A stretch of 62,000 nt of DNA. Origin: Symbiodinium natans (Eukaryota; Sar; Dinophyceae; Suessiales; Symbiodiniaceae). Positions 22,050-34,169 of this stretch are shown here, in pieces (the first letter of the stretch is position 1; the number at the start of each line of letters is the position of its first letter). The notes beneath the pieces were generated by a model. It searched no databases. It saw only the letters and a program-made list of their open reading frames with translations, and was not told where the DNA came from. Both the position numbers and the translations under genes were made by a program. Where the stretch lies: the NCBI GenBank assembly GCA_905221605.1, contig CAJNDS010000488.1, forward strand, positions 1 to 62,000, given 5' to 3'.

Positions 22050-24400
22050 GTACAAAAACGTTTTTTCGCCACTGACAAGTTTCGACTCGGTACATGCGGC
22101 GTTTTTCGTGGGTGCGGTAAGCCCATCCCCCTCTACCTGCAGAGGAATACTTTTTTGACAGGTTTTTGGCTACGCTGGTAACCCCAAACCAACGATTCCA
22201 CATCATTCGCTACGTTCCACAAGATATTGCAGATGTCGGCCGGTTGCCGGAGTACCAATACAAGGGCCAGGCCGAGGATAGCGGGGGGCTTCATTCACCC
22301 AGAGCAGTTGCCTCCCTCCCATCCCTCTTTCCCCCTCGTCTTCTCCCCCACCCGCCCCATCCCCCCTGCTTCTTTTTGCTTTTAAAAACCCGCCTGTCCC
22401 CTTCCTTCTTTCTTGTTCTCTTCTGTCTATCTTCTGATTCTCCGTCTCAGCGCATAGGGCGGCGCATCGAGCAAGCATATCCGTGTGCATGAAGCGACGT
22501 CGTGGTAGTGTAGGATCGCGACATGACAGAACCGGCAGGCAAGTGCATATGCAGCGACGGGACCCTTGTCTTATTGCGAAGTCTGTGTACGCGATCCGAG
22601 CTACTCAGGCATCTGCAGTCTCGGCTCTGAGTCCGAGGCTCCTGATTTGGAGTTTCCAGGTTCCAATTCCGAGTCTCGCGGCTAAGCTCCAGATTTTGAG
22701 ATCCCTGCTGGTTCAGAGCTGACAGGTCGGCATGAAGCGATCGAGGTCGCAGGTTGCATCCGGCGGAGCATGTTTTGAGTGACTGCGGTGAAGAATGTCC
22801 CGGAGCCCAGAGCTCCTTCTGAACCCTTGCCCGTTGCGCCGAACCTCGCGCCGCAGCTGCCGGACCCGCCAAATTGGGCAAGCTGACTGGGCCGTGAGAG
22901 GCCGCAATCTCAGCAAGAAGGGCAGATATAGGCCGGTGCTGGGCAAGGGCTGGGTACGTCAGGGCTGGCAGCACGGGCAGCATCTATGAGTGGGGAGAGC
23001 ATGTGCTTCATCGAATGAAAACAACTCAGCCGCCTCCTTCTTGACATCCACCAATATCACTGTGATGTGGCGACCCAACTGAGTTTCTACTCCCGAGCAG
23101 GAACAGAAGGGCCAATGAATTCGTCCGGGGGGCTGATTGGCCATGTTGAAGCTCCTCCACGGAGAAAATTTTCACCGGTACCCCAAGCAAGACGCCCCCA
23201 AGCCGGCTAAAACATTTCGCTTGAAACAACTCAACTAGCTCAGTCCGGTCAATCAAATACAGCCGTACCCAAAGGCAGAACCTTGGCAGCAATAGCAGCG
23301 CGGCAGTAGGCCGGCAATCAAGCTCGAAGAGGGAAAGCGTTGGAGATTGACAAGCCACTCGGAGGGCTGGAAGACTCGTGAGCAGCGGACCCCGAATGTG
23401 CAATACTCGGCGAAGGGGCCACGTGTGGCGAACCACGCCCTGGACCTAGCTCGGCCGCCACAAACAGAACCACCTGGAACCGAAGAGGTAGCAAGTCGAT
23501 CCAGGGCAGACCGCGGAGGGACAGGTTCATGTGTGCAAGCCTGCGAGCTCTGACGAGCGGGTGACCAGGCAGAAAGAGCACTCTGAAGGGTAAGCAGGAA
23601 CAGAGGGCAGAGAGGTGCCCGGTTGCTTCAGGTCGGGCTCCGATTGTTGAACCGGGGCCAGAAAACGAGCAGTATCCCCAGCAGAATTCAGAACCTCTAG
23701 GGGGCGGCTGCTGCTGCAGCCGCAGGCCACAACAGGTGGCGGACCATCAGGATGAGGATGAGCACAACTCATTTAAATCCTGGAGAAGGGGTCTCGGCCC
23801 CCATCCCCCCACCCCAACCCTGAAATTGCTTAAATTTCTCAATTCGACGTGCTGGGATGCACCCCCCAAAGCTCTAAATTCTTTAAAGTGACTGAGGTGT
23901 TTGTTGTGTGCGATATTTATTTCGAATATTTTTAATTTTAATTGGGACCGCACATTTAATTTAATTAGTTATTTCTGGTTGCGGCCCCCTTCCCCGCCGG
24001 AGCTTGAATAGGGTTTTTGGCTTGTATTTAATTCTTCTTGTAAATACGAATACCAGTTTCCGAATAGTGAAACGATTTAAGACGCACACCCACCCCCCCC
24101 CCCTCCGCCATACATTCTACGCTATTACTCAGAGGACTTCCGGAATAGTTAATTAGGTAAGCAACCCCGCATCTCGGTTCGCACTAAAATGCTTGGAGGC
24201 TCAGGCTTAAGCCGTGCTTGCTGGTCAAAGTTGAGGGCGGGCAAAGCTTACGGTATTGAGGGCTTCGGAGTGCTCACTGGCTGCACTGGACCTCCAACAA
24301 GACTCTGTTGCCCATTGCCCATCGTGCAGGCCTTTTGGGTCTGAAGCCTCAACTGAAAATGACACCCAACAACTTCAATGGTCCAGCTGAATTTGGAGAA
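22050..24400. other. No gene supported; several unassigned ORFs
   Basis: Includes a pyrimidine-rich stretch (22,310-22,440) and AT-rich DNA with a short C-run (23,880-24,110). Minus-strand open frames at 23,026-23,436 (with VRLYLIDRTELVELFQAKCF) and 22,959-23,144 (with RHITVILVDVKKEAAELF) have fairly protein-like composition. They could be exons of one gene, but I recognise no family. A 178-codon minus frame at 22,447-22,983 is unremarkable. Confidence 0.35.
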
Positions 24401-24411
24401 GGGTTCAGCGC

Positions 24412-24486
24412 CTGAGAGCTGGCCATCTGTTTCAAGAGATGCACTGCCCGCTGCCATTGACACCCTTTTTCACAGGCGCTGATGCC
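24412..24486 (-). CDS. Downstream PPR exon of the second PPR gene
   Basis: The minus strand encodes GISACEKGCQWQRAVHLLKQ followed by MASSQ, which is most of one PPR repeat. It is preceded directly by AG|GCATCAGC, a good 3' splice site, and followed by CAG|GC, a plausible GC-type donor. It would continue the repeat that is cut off at ADVFTWT in the main exon (about 24,775), implying an intron of about 280 bp. The exact donor is unresolved. Confidence 0.6.
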
Positions 24487-24695
24487 TCGGTTCCCGCCAC
24501 CAACGGAGCAACGGATACGGATAGGGTATTGAAGGCTATTGTATCTATCATGTTGCATTTATTTTTCTTGTTCAGGGTTTGAGACGAGGGCCATGCGTAT
24601 CTTCATCGCTCCACCACTATCGGATGATCTGCTAATGCTCAGCATGCGGGTCTTAAGTCCAGAGTCTCATCCTCGGAATTTGTGCGTAATAGCTT

Positions 24696-25502
24696 CTAGT
24701 AGCCAGAAACCCGGACCAAAGTCAGGGGAGCATTTTGGGCAGCCAAGGGGCTGGCAGTCCATGTAAAGACATCTGCTTGCAGCGGGCTGGCCGACACTTC
24801 CGATAGGAGCCAAAGTGCCCATTGCCACTGCCGGCCCTTCCCACATGTGCTGATGGCTGCGTTTAAAGTTACTAGGGTCGGAGTTACTCTGGCCTGCGGC
24901 ATGTCCCAGAGCAGCCACAGAGCTATTTGCCACTGCCCAACCTTTTCACAGGAACTGATCACAGCGTTGAAGCTGATCACGTCGGGCTGATGTGGAGCGA
25001 GACTTGTTTGGGTGAACAACTTGAGCGCTGCCTGCCATCGCATGCCACTTCCACATGCTGTGATAGTTGAGTTGTACGTAATTGCGTTCGTTTCGATCTT
25101 GACAAACGCTACACTCCCAAGCTGCTCAAGCGCCTTTGCCCAGTGTCTGCCCTTGCGACAGGCACTGATCCCAGCGTTGTAGCTGACAACGTCCACTCTC
25201 ACTTGTGCGCCATTCATTCGTGACAGCAGCTGCGCGGCAAGTCCCCACTGTTCACCCTTCTTACAAGCACTGATCACGGCATTGAAGCTGATAACATCGG
25301 CACGGTGCTGCGAGGTTGGCATAGATGAGAGCAATTGAAGCCCCAGTTGCCACTGGCTTGCTGTTCTGCAGCTTCTGCAGATGCTGCAGCTTCTGGTTTG
25401 ATTGAACGCTTGCCGAGAAAGCCCCTCCGCTTTGCAGACTCCATGCTGGCATGGAGATGGGAGATTACGGCCGTGCACCAAACTCGACATTCTTGGTCCC
25501 AA
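24696..25502 (-). CDS. PPR repeat protein (main exon)
   Basis: The open frame of 268 codons contains a partial PPR (TASQWQLGLQLLSSM), five complete 35-residue repeats beginning ADVISFN, VDVVSYN, TNAITYN, PDVISFN and PTLVTLN, and the first residues of a seventh (ADVFTWT). Function is inferred as for the PPR at 20.2 kb: sequence-specific organellar RNA binding. The frame opens with TTG at 25,502, and the first 35 residues or so do not fit the repeat. A CTGCAG|AACAGC acceptor at about 25,372 fits the start of the first partial repeat, so the real exon is probably about 24,775-25,372 with more exons upstream. The frame after ADVFTWT is probably intron. It lies on the same strand as the first PPR gene, about 2.4 kb away. 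Confidence 0.8.
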   Translation of the reverse strand: MGPRMSSLVHGRNLPSPCQHGVCKAEGLSRQAFNQTRSCSICRSCRTASQWQLGLQLLSSMPTSQHRADVISFNAVISACKKGEQWGLAAQLLSRMNGAQVRVDVVSYNAGISACRKGRHWAKALEQLGSVAFVKIETNAITYNSTITACGSGMRWQAALKLFTQTSLAPHQPDVISFNAVISSCEKVGQWQIALWLLWDMPQARVTPTLVTLNAAISTCGKGRQWQWALWLLSEVSASPLQADVFTWTASPLAAQNAPLTLVRVSGY

Positions 25503-28500
25503 GCTCCGAAAGCTTCACGTTTGAAACGCACAACTATCCTCCAGCAAGCTGCACAAAGACCTTGCAATTAAGGGGAGCTAAGCCCGGCCAGTTCCATCCA
25601 AAACCTTTTTGGGTTTCCTTACGAAATGCACAAATGACCCACTGGCCAGCCCGATTCGCATTGACGAAAAGCTTCAGGTTTGAAGGGGCGTGGCTTCAGC
25701 CCAGGAAGGCTAGACAGCATCATGCCTTTTGGCCATCAAGGGGCTTAAGGGACGGGGGGGGGGGCCTTGCTAAACTTTACCTTTTAGAGAGTTTGGTGCC
25801 CGTTTCGGGCGTCTAGGTTTAAGTTGAAGATGTTAAGAGTTTAGGTATGTGGTTTTAGGGCTGGGGTACATAGCGTTTAGTCCTGTTCCCCTGCATTTCC
25901 TGGAGAAGGGGGAGCTGGGTGGGGGGCCGGTGGGTTACTGTAACGGAAACCTTGTTTGTCGGGCCCTTCCGCAGCCTGCCTTGTCAACCCCTTGCGTCTG
26001 TACGAAGCACAAAGCATATGTCTAAATTCCTCCCAGGTTGTTTAATGCTTGTCAAAGTATCAGATGAATGGAGGACGCGACAAGGGGTTCGGCTTTGGAG
26101 AGCTCTTGCATGCAGGCGCAGATGATTGACAAAGACCCTAGCTGAGCACCTTTAGGGGAGCACCGCTTCTATCCGGCTCCGAGAATCTTCCGCACACACA
26201 CACACACAATCTGCTCACATCGTTGCGCTTCACGCCCTGTTGCACGGCGACATCTATGGCCTTTGGCCTTCCTTGCCTTGAAGGTCTTCGTGTTGGACCA
26301 TTTGGCGGCGTCGCTGGCGCCGTGCAGTTGGCAGACCCATGTGGGTCGGTGCAGCCATCAGGCTCAACTCAGATGTGTCAGGAATCATGCGCTCTCTTGG
26401 CCGGCTGCACACCGCCAGGACTGTTCGCTTAACGCACAACAAAGCTGCGCAACGGACATCTCGACGCCATGCGAGTACCAACCCTTGCCAAGGGCCCCAA
26501 AGAATGCTGCCGGTTTGACCCCTGGTACCTCAGCTCCGAGGCCTGGGCAGCGCAAAACCTTTACTTACACAGGACATCACAGGATGTCATAGGATTATAG
26601 GTGGTCCTATGATTACCTCTGTCTTGGGAGGACAGTGAGTAGCACGTTATGGCAGTGACGTTTCTTTTTGCTTCTCTTCGCTGCAGCTGCTCTGCTGCGG
26701 TGGAGCTGGCCGCCTTGCACACGCCCCCGAGAAGGACACAAAGTCATCTTAAGGGACAAAGACTAAGCAGTATAGTGGGCATGAGATTGCATGAGCTCTT
26801 GCAAGGATCCACCCGAAGCCCTGAAAGAACGCCGCGCCCCTTATGCTTCTGGCTTGCGGTAGCCTAGAGCCCTCATCCATCAGAGGCCTCGGCCGTAAGC
26901 CTTGCTTGGACAGGGGCCGCCTGTGTCTGTTTGTCATTGCATGGATTACATCGAACATGACCACAATCACCGTCATGTACAGCAGATGTAACAGTGCGCA
27001 CCCACCACTGCCGGTACCAGCATAGCAGGACGGACGGCCATCACTCTTCTCGAAATGGATTTGGCATACTAGACCAGGTGACCAGATCTACATGTGAAGC
27101 CATGTGTTTGGTTTCTTCAACGACCATACTGCATTTGTGAATCATTCATCACACAAACAAGCATGCCAAGTCACACGGGTGCTGCCACAGCCAATCGCCC
27201 AGGGTTGCTGGCTTCAACCTGCGAAAGGATGCTTAGGCCTGTCCGTCCACGGAAGGCTCAAGACTCCAACACAAGTTGCGACACTCCCCCACACGACCAA
27301 GTTCTAGGACCTGAGGATGCGCCTTCTTGTATTTTCTCCTCTTCTTCTCATTCTTCTTCTTCTTCTTCTTCTTCTTCTTCTTCTTCTTCTTCTTCTTCTT
27401 CTTCTTCTTCTTCTGCTGGGCCATCTGGGCCAGAGGAGGGCGCAATTCCCCTCCCGCGTGCATGGCGTTGGGCCTGACTGAGTTCGCGTCTTTAGTCGGT
27501 GTGACACTGAAAAAGACCGACCTGGCGGAAACTCTCTGGCGACAAAAGACAAACCAAACAACAACGTGCAGTTTCTCCGGTCGTTTGTGGGTCGGCAAAG
27601 ACGCGCGAGCCTGTGTCACGTTGATTGGAATGGAGTTTAACATAGTCTACACTCCTCCTTTTTCCGACCGTGACTCTAAAGGCGTATCAATTTGCTGGTT
27701 CCCGCACCACCCTATAACCCAAAGGCGTAGGCAAGCCTTGCAAACTGACACTGGTCTTGCTTTGAACAGAATGATCAGAATGTCTGAGTACACGCGCCGT
27801 ATGGTATTGGACGTGGAACTGGAAGTGAACGAAGCGGCCCCCGAAAACCAACCTTCGAAAAAAAAAACTCCCCACCACTTAAACTCCCGAAGGCTCCCCT
27901 TGCCACTTTAGGTCATCTCCCCGACGAAATCCTGCTAAACTTCCCGGACAATCACCTCCGGCCTTGAGACCCCCGAAGACCACCCCTCCCACACTGACCG
28001 TTTAGATGCCATCTCCTTTGGACGGCTTAGCCTCTGCCGTCTCGACAATTTGTCTGCTTTCTTGGAACCCTTGCCTGGCGGCATTTTTGGGCCTAAAGTC
28101 TGGCTTGTGTTTCCCACGCCTTTTCGACCCTCTTTTGCTGCGCTGCTTCCCCCCACCATGGCGGCTGCGTGTGTCACTCGCTGTTTGGCTGTGTGTTGCC
28201 AAAGCTTTCGCTTCTGCCGTTCCGGCGATTGATTGTTGTCCCCTGGCTTCCGGAGCTTGCACAACCGCAGTCGACACGGTTTGTGACTGCCTTTGGCTTC
28301 CGTGGAGTCTCTGCAGTGTTGCGTATGTGTCTCGTTCGGGGTGCCTGCTGCTCCGGTTGAATGGTCGGGTTTCTGCTTTGTCCCTCCGATTCTTGGCCGG
28401 TAGTGCACGTGTGTCGGGGGGTGCTGCTCACTGTGGAAGCCTGCATTGCTACAGCACGTGCTTTGTTTCCGACGGTGGCGTAGTGCTACTGCCCGACTGG

Positions 28501-29850
28501 CTGATGCAGTTGTGCCACTGCGCTTCTGCGTACACATGCTTGTGAGCATTAGATTGAATTTGCGTGCATGACATACTGCCAAAGCGGCATGCCTGTTTCT
28601 CGGATTTGCTCTCGGACTTGTTCAAAGTCGATCTAGCATAGCATGTGCGGCATCGCTCGCTCAAAGTTCTGAGATAGAAGCTACACAAAAACCGTTAGAG
28701 TTCGGGATAGATCGAGCAACTTCGCCTTTAACACAAGTAGCCGCGCACCAGCAAGCCACGGACGCAGCAGTGTGGCTCGATATATCGAACACGGCTTCTG
28801 AACACAAATCCCCAAACTTCCTTGCTCAATCCGATACCCTTGAGCCCGAGAAGCACCCCCAAGTTACAACATGACAACATCTAAACCAGAAATGTGTACA
28901 ACCCCAAAGAAAACTTAAGGCCCTTCAGCTGCCCAGTTTTATTGCGTACAGACACCCCAGGTGCCTGATCGAGGCCGCTCTCCTTGGGATGGAGCTGAGG
29001 GTTAAGTAGGGCCGCCGGGAGGGGCGAGCGGTGCATGAGAGGCACTTTCTTGCCTCGAAGTTGTAGTGTTCCTCCCCCACTTGGCTTTACTACATTCTGC
29101 TTTTACTTTTAGCTGCATATGAAAAATGGATGACATTTGTCAGTTCTTCAACACTACGAAATTTGTAGGCTCCTCATTCATCACGTCCTGGGTGCTCGCC
29201 TTATTCGCTCTCAACTTTCGACACTCTTTCGACGGCCCTGGAAGTCGTACTTCTAGCATTCCTACCATTCCAACCCCGTTTGTTTTAGCACATTCCGTTT
29301 TGTCTGTTAGCTGCAAGATCGTCCATATTCAGGATCTGAATTTGATGATTACATGAAACACTTGGGCTCGTTCGCAGAGGTTGCGGCAGCAAGGGCTGAG
29401 GTGCCGAACTGCAAAGCTAGAAGGCCATGACCCAAGTGCGCCAAGCATGAAGGGTGATTGCATTCATAACATAGTTCGTGCACTCTTGCCTGCCTCTGCG
29501 TAGTGTGTCTTGCGACCCCAGATCGCGTTGCAGTGTGGAGCTCGCGACGCTGATCGAGGCACGCGTCGGGCCATGAGGTCGGGGCCAATGGCTGTGGCTC
29601 TGCATCAGAAACAGCAGCTGACGCAGTGTGCCATGGTTGGTTGGGGCCTGCATCGGGCGGGCTATATCAGCACTGGCGGAGCCTTTTTTTGACGCGAATG
29701 CGAGTCCGGCGGGATGGCCAGCCAGCATCGAGATGAAGCAGTGCCACTCATGATGCCAACGCGGCGCGAAAACAACTCCAAACCTCCAGAGAAGTGTAGG
29801 CCTGACCTGACCTGACAGAATACTACGCGAAACATGTTCAGAAGGAAAAG
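25503..29850. other. No gene supported; microsatellites only
   Basis: Contains an (AC)n run near 26,194-26,208 and a TTC tract (listed separately). A minus-strand frame at 27,935-28,582 (215 codons, Lys/Arg/Ser/Gln-rich, opening at TTG) and a plus-strand frame at 28,006-28,545 overlap each other. Both look like composition-driven open frames. I found no conserved domain. Confidence 0.4.
27351..27413. repeat. (TTC)n microsatellite
   Basis: About 21 uninterrupted TTC triplets, preceded by imperfect CTTCTTCTC. The polyphenylalanine, polyserine, polylysine and polyarginine ORFs over it are artefacts. Confidence 0.95.
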
Positions 29851-29852
29851 CC

Positions 29853-29876
29853 AGATAGATAGATAGATAGATATAA
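29853..29876. repeat. (GATA)n short microsatellite
   Basis: About five GATA units just outside the outer C-run of the foldback element at 29,891. The opposite outer end at about 31,915 is also AT-repeat rich (atctatatatatgtat). Confidence 0.8.
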
Positions 29877-29890
29877 TATCTATATGGTCG

Positions 29891-30425
29891 CCCCCCCCAA
29901 TGGACCAACCTCCAACCCCAATGGACCCACATCGACATGTCCAAGGTTCTCGAGACACTGTACCCTGCCATGCTTTCCCTGTCCACTTCTTTGTGCTTTT
30001 TGTGCTTCCTGTACATTATTTGTGTTTTGTTTTCGTGATGTTTTGTGCTTTTTGTGTTCTTTTGTGCTTTGTTTTCAGTTTTTTTTGCACGTATTGCACT
30101 TTTTGCACTTGTTGCACTTTTTTGCACTTTTTGCACTTTATTGAACTTTTTGCACTTTTTTGCACTTTTTGCACTTTTTTCTAATTTCGCAATATTTTTG
30201 CAAATATTTGTCCTCTTGAATGTGCTCCAAAAATCCCAAAATCCAAAAATCCAAAGTTTCCTGGGAGATTGTCCGGAGAACTTTGGATTTTTGGATTTTT
30301 GGATTGGAAAAGCACATTCAAAAGGACAAATATTTGCAAGACTATTGCGAAATTAGAAAAAAGCACAAAAAAGTGCAAAAAGTGCAAAAACTGCAAAAAG
30401 TGCAAAACATGCAAAACGTGCAACA
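29891..30425. repeat. Foldback element, copy 1
   Basis: The left arm starts with C8-AATGGACCAACC (29,891). It continues as (TTTTTGCAC)-like repeats, then CTAATTTCGCAATA, then (CCAAAAAT) units, and ends at CCAAAGTT (30,251-30,258). A 20-base loop (30,259-30,278) follows. The right arm AACTTTGG (30,279-30,286) then runs back through the same blocks in reverse complement to (GTGCAAAAA) at about 30,425. The right arm stops short of the outer C-run partner. No coding capacity is seen. Confidence 0.75.
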
Positions 30426-30480
30426 AAAACGGACAATCTCCCAGGATGCTTTGGATGTTTGGATTTTTGGATTTTGGGCT
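30426..30480. repeat. Foldback element fragment, inverted loop
   Basis: Contains CGGACAATCTCCCAG, the reverse complement of the foldback loop, followed by GGATTTTTGGATTTTGG arm sequence. It is a third, partial copy in the opposite orientation directly abutting copy 1. Confidence 0.65.
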
Positions 30481-30489
30481 TTCTTTGCT

Positions 30490-31394
30490 TTTGGGATGCT
30501 TATATAGCTGCCACTACTCTATACCCGTGCAGGCACTCTGGCATCCTTTCACTTTCGCGGTGTGGCCTCTGGTCGCAGGATTTGCATACAAAATTTGGAG
30601 GTCTGTGAGTTCTGCTTAGCAGCAAGACTGAACGATGAGTGGCGTGCCTTCTCAACCCTACTTATCAAACAAAGCGCGAAGCATTCTCTCCGTGACTGTC
30701 CACATGTTCTGGTTCTTGTACCAGTACGTGAACTGTGCTACCCGGAATGGACACTTCACTTCACCAGGGGAAGTCTTAGAGTGGACAGTTGTATTGGACG
30801 CAAGCCCTATTACTGTCTTGAATTCTTCTGTTCAACCTCTTGTTGGCTTTTCGAGTAGGATATTTTCAAAACCTTATTGGCTTTTTGGACAGGCTACTTA
30901 GGATTTTATTGATACAGTTTTCAATCGAGTAGTTAAGACGCTAATGAGATTCGAGCAGGCTTTACTGTAATAATCACAGGGGGGCAATGCAATATTAAGA
31001 GCTTGAATTAAAGGATCAGAAAAACTAAATCGTTATCGCAAAGTAAGGGTGTTCATGAGATATAGACTTTTTCTTAAACAGCAGGTACTGTGATCCCAGA
31101 ATGGTTCTTATTGAAAAAAAGGAAATTCAGCTTCTTTCAAATGCACACAATTCGATATTTGCACATATAGATTTGAGTAGGCAAGACTTTACCAGGTCCT
31201 CATATACAGAAACAGCATATTCAAAAAATCTTATTGGATATGCTATTTAGTTGTGCTATGAAAGTAGTGTTCACGTTTCGAGTAGGTAGGACGCATTTGA
31301 AATTCTGATAAGGGTACATTTGAATGGTCGCCCTCCTTTCACTCAAAAAAAGGAGAACGAATATGAGCCAACCTCGAATGCTAAAATTCATAAA
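30490..31394. other. No gene supported
   Basis: AT-rich single-copy-looking sequence between two foldback copies, with only short open frames. One 98-codon plus frame (30,562-30,858) has no recognisable domain. Confidence 0.4.
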
Positions 31395-31905
31395 CATCAC
31401 CAAAAATCCAAAAATCCAAAAATCCAAAAATCCAAAAATCCAAAAATCCAAAAATCCAAAAATCCAAAAATCCAAAAATCCAAAAATCCAAAAATCCAAA
31501 AACCAAAAAATCCCAAAATCCCAAAATCCAAAGTTTCCTGGGAGATTGTCCGGAGAACTTTGGATTTTTGGATTGGAAAAGCACATTCAAGAGGACAAAT
31601 ATTTGCAAAAATATTGCGAAATTGGAAAAAAGCACAAAAAAGCACAACAAAGTGCAAAAAGTGCAAAAAAGTGCAAAAGTGCGAAAAGCCAAAAAAGTGT
31701 AAAAAGCCAAAAAAGTGCAAAAGTGCAAAAAGCAAAAACAAGTGCAAAAGTGCAAAAAATGCAAGAAGAGTGCAACAATGCAAAAAAAGCACAAAAAGCC
31801 CAAGAAATAAGGCAAAACGCGCAAAAAACACACAGCACTACAAAAACAACTAGTTTTTCCTGTCCTTTTCATTTCGCGGTTGGTCCATTGGGGGGGGGGG
31901 GGGGG
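31395..31905. repeat. Foldback element, copy 2
   Basis: The left arm is an expanded (CCAAAAAT)n tract (31,402-31,520) ending at CCAAAGTT (31,528-31,535). The loop (31,536-31,555) is identical to copy 1. The right arm then carries GGACAAATATTTGC, many GTGCAAAA units, and ends with GGTTGGTCCATT plus a G-run (31,890-31,905). This outer end is the reverse complement of the left outer end of copy 1. Copy 1 is thus complete on the left and copy 2 complete on the right. Confidence 0.75.
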
Positions 31906-31909
31906 TGAG

Positions 31910-34123
31910 CATCTATATATATGTATGGAGAACCTGCGAGAAAACTAGAGGATAAAGCAAAAGAGCGTCTTTTTCCCAAGATCATAAAGAAGCAGCACTG
32001 AACCGAAAAAAAAGAACACAGAGAACACAACAGAGATAACGCTTTGACTTCATGCAGAAAGGACGGAAGGTGTGCCAAGAGAAAAACGAAGAATGCAGAT
32101 GATTGAATAACAAGGAATACCAACGCAAACCACGGAAGATCCAGTCTTCAATGGGTTTGACGTCAACCACTGAAACTTCGCACAGCTGATGTGTTCACCG
32201 TGCAGCCAGAACGACCATAACGCTGTTGCCAGTAAGTGCAAAGAGAGGGCTGAGCAGGATGATTTCGACTAAACCCTAGAAGCACCACAAAGCGAAGTCT
32301 TTATTTATGCCAAACAACCGAACTAAAGACGGATATCCCCGTAACCCCGAGACCGGATAAATCGAAGAACAAGGCAACCTAGCGGAACCAAAAGTTAAGA
32401 GCACCTTCGAGGTGACCCAACGAAGGAGACGACCCAGTGTAGGTTGAGATTCTAGTCACACAGAAACAAATGCGTGGGAAAAAACAGACAGACGACCAGT
32501 GAAAACTAGTCAGGCCCAACACTCCTTAGGACCCTATGAATTTAAAGTGGTGGTTCAGGAAGAAAATAAAGTTAACAACGAATGAAATCACGTAGAATGG
32601 AAATGAACTAGGTAAGCCGGTAAGACGAAAATTTTCGAAACAAAACCAGGAAGCATAGCGAATATGGCAAGTAAATAGGAAGTACTGAATGAGGAGCCTG
32701 CAATTGATCTAGCTCTGAAGAACTGAAGGTGCTTTGTTTCCCTCTCATGCGAATGCAAAATGTATATCGACACTGTTGTTTGCTAGAAGACGAAGAATTG
32801 TCCTAACCGACCGAAAATGCTTGCAGTCACTACTTGACGCCGAAAGAAGTGACTACAACGACAACGAAGCCTTGCACATAGTTTGCTCCCACCGCTGATG
32901 GGTTGAGAACGGTTTGCAGATGTTTGCAGAGTGCAGGTTCATGAAAGGGGCGGCTACTTTTCTGGGGGTGGGCACTCCAAGGATTCTCGGCGGGACTCTC
33001 TGCAGGTTGATGTGAAGATTGGCGCGACTGCGCAAGGGCCCGAAATAGCATCAGGATGCACAAGCTCAACACACGCAGGCTTTATACAGTCCTGACCACA
33101 CATGAGTTTCACAGTTGACTGAAAAGCCAACAACGCCACACCGAGGGTGGAGAAACAGTGCAAAAGCGAGCTGGACCGACAACACATGCGAAAGTAATTC
33201 ATGTTGTTGGATCGGATGCCCTGGCACATGGCTGTTTTTATCATGATTTCGCGGAAAAAAGTCGAATCTTAGTATGGCCTTGTTAGAAAAAAAACGAGAC
33301 AAGTAGGACAAGGCGCAGGCAAGGCGAGGCGGCAACCTAGACTGACCTAGACCACTTAGATCCTTGAAACCAAGAGCAAAGGCTCTGCGAGGGCTCTGCT
33401 CGCTGCTTGGCGGACATCGCCAGCGCACTCCCCGCGCCAGGCCTGACCGAAGAGTCCGAAGAGGTCAAGGGTCTGACACAAAACAAAAAGTGCGCTAGTT
33501 AGAAATCAGTTTGTCACTCGTTTCGATGCTGATACACACAGCTCGCAAAAGCAACTCTTCGAAGAGGCTGAAAGAAACGCTGCTTTGCACTCAGGGAAAC
33601 GGCTATCCTAGAAACGACCAAGCAAGGACATGGCGGCTTAGAGCGTCAGGGTTTCGAAGCCAGGGTGTGGGGTTCGTGGCTCTCGGCTTCAGCAGCTTAC
33701 ATCTACCCTACAACTTATAACCCTCAAAACCCTCAAAACAAACCAAAAAACCGACATGACATCGCAAGCACCGTGGAGCCTTGCGGCCCTTTCCAATGCC
33801 CGTGATGATCTCCTCAGCATCACGGAGGTTATCAAAACCTAGTCCCTGCCCTCACCTTTCACCTCAGCCACCGGTTCGGTAGGCGACCCAGGGCCACACT
33901 TAGGTCTTGCCACCGGCAGACATGAGCGAAGTTCAAGGCTTCATATGCTACATTTCTGCGATACCATCAGTAGGGAGAGCTGATCTGAGAAGTTCCTTGT
34001 TGGAAAGGTGCAGGTAAGCTGTAATATTGTTTGGAGACAGGCAGGGCCCATGAAACTGCACGCCATACATGCTTCAGCAAGCGCTCGTGCATTTAGGTTT
34101 CTCCTAAGCACAGCAGTTTCGCC

Positions 34124-34124
<1 letters not shown>
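31910..34124. other. No gene supported
   Basis: Only short frames in all six phases. None shows a known domain or long uninterrupted coding. Composition is mixed and partly AT-rich. Confidence 0.4.
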
Positions 34125-34162
<38 letters not shown>

Positions 34163-34169
34163 AAAAAAA
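34125..34169. repeat. Homopolymer C36-A9 tract
   Basis: About 36 consecutive C followed directly by nine A. It resembles other long C- or G-runs in the window (31,890, 39,740, 52,320, 53,610, 59,800). Its length in the assembly may be unreliable. Confidence 0.9.

Noticed and set aside
27233-27643. Lys- or Arg-tract protein over the TTC run
   Set aside because: The tract is a microsatellite, and the flanking frame shows no domain.
27935-28582. 215-codon basic protein on the minus strand
   Set aside because: It opens at TTG, overlaps a long frame on the other strand, and has skewed composition without a recognisable domain.
30045-31853. Phe/Cys/Leu-rich and Lys-rich ORFs at 30.0-30.2 and 31.3-31.85 kb
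   Set aside because: They read the TTTTTGCAC and CCAAAAAT arms of the foldback elements.
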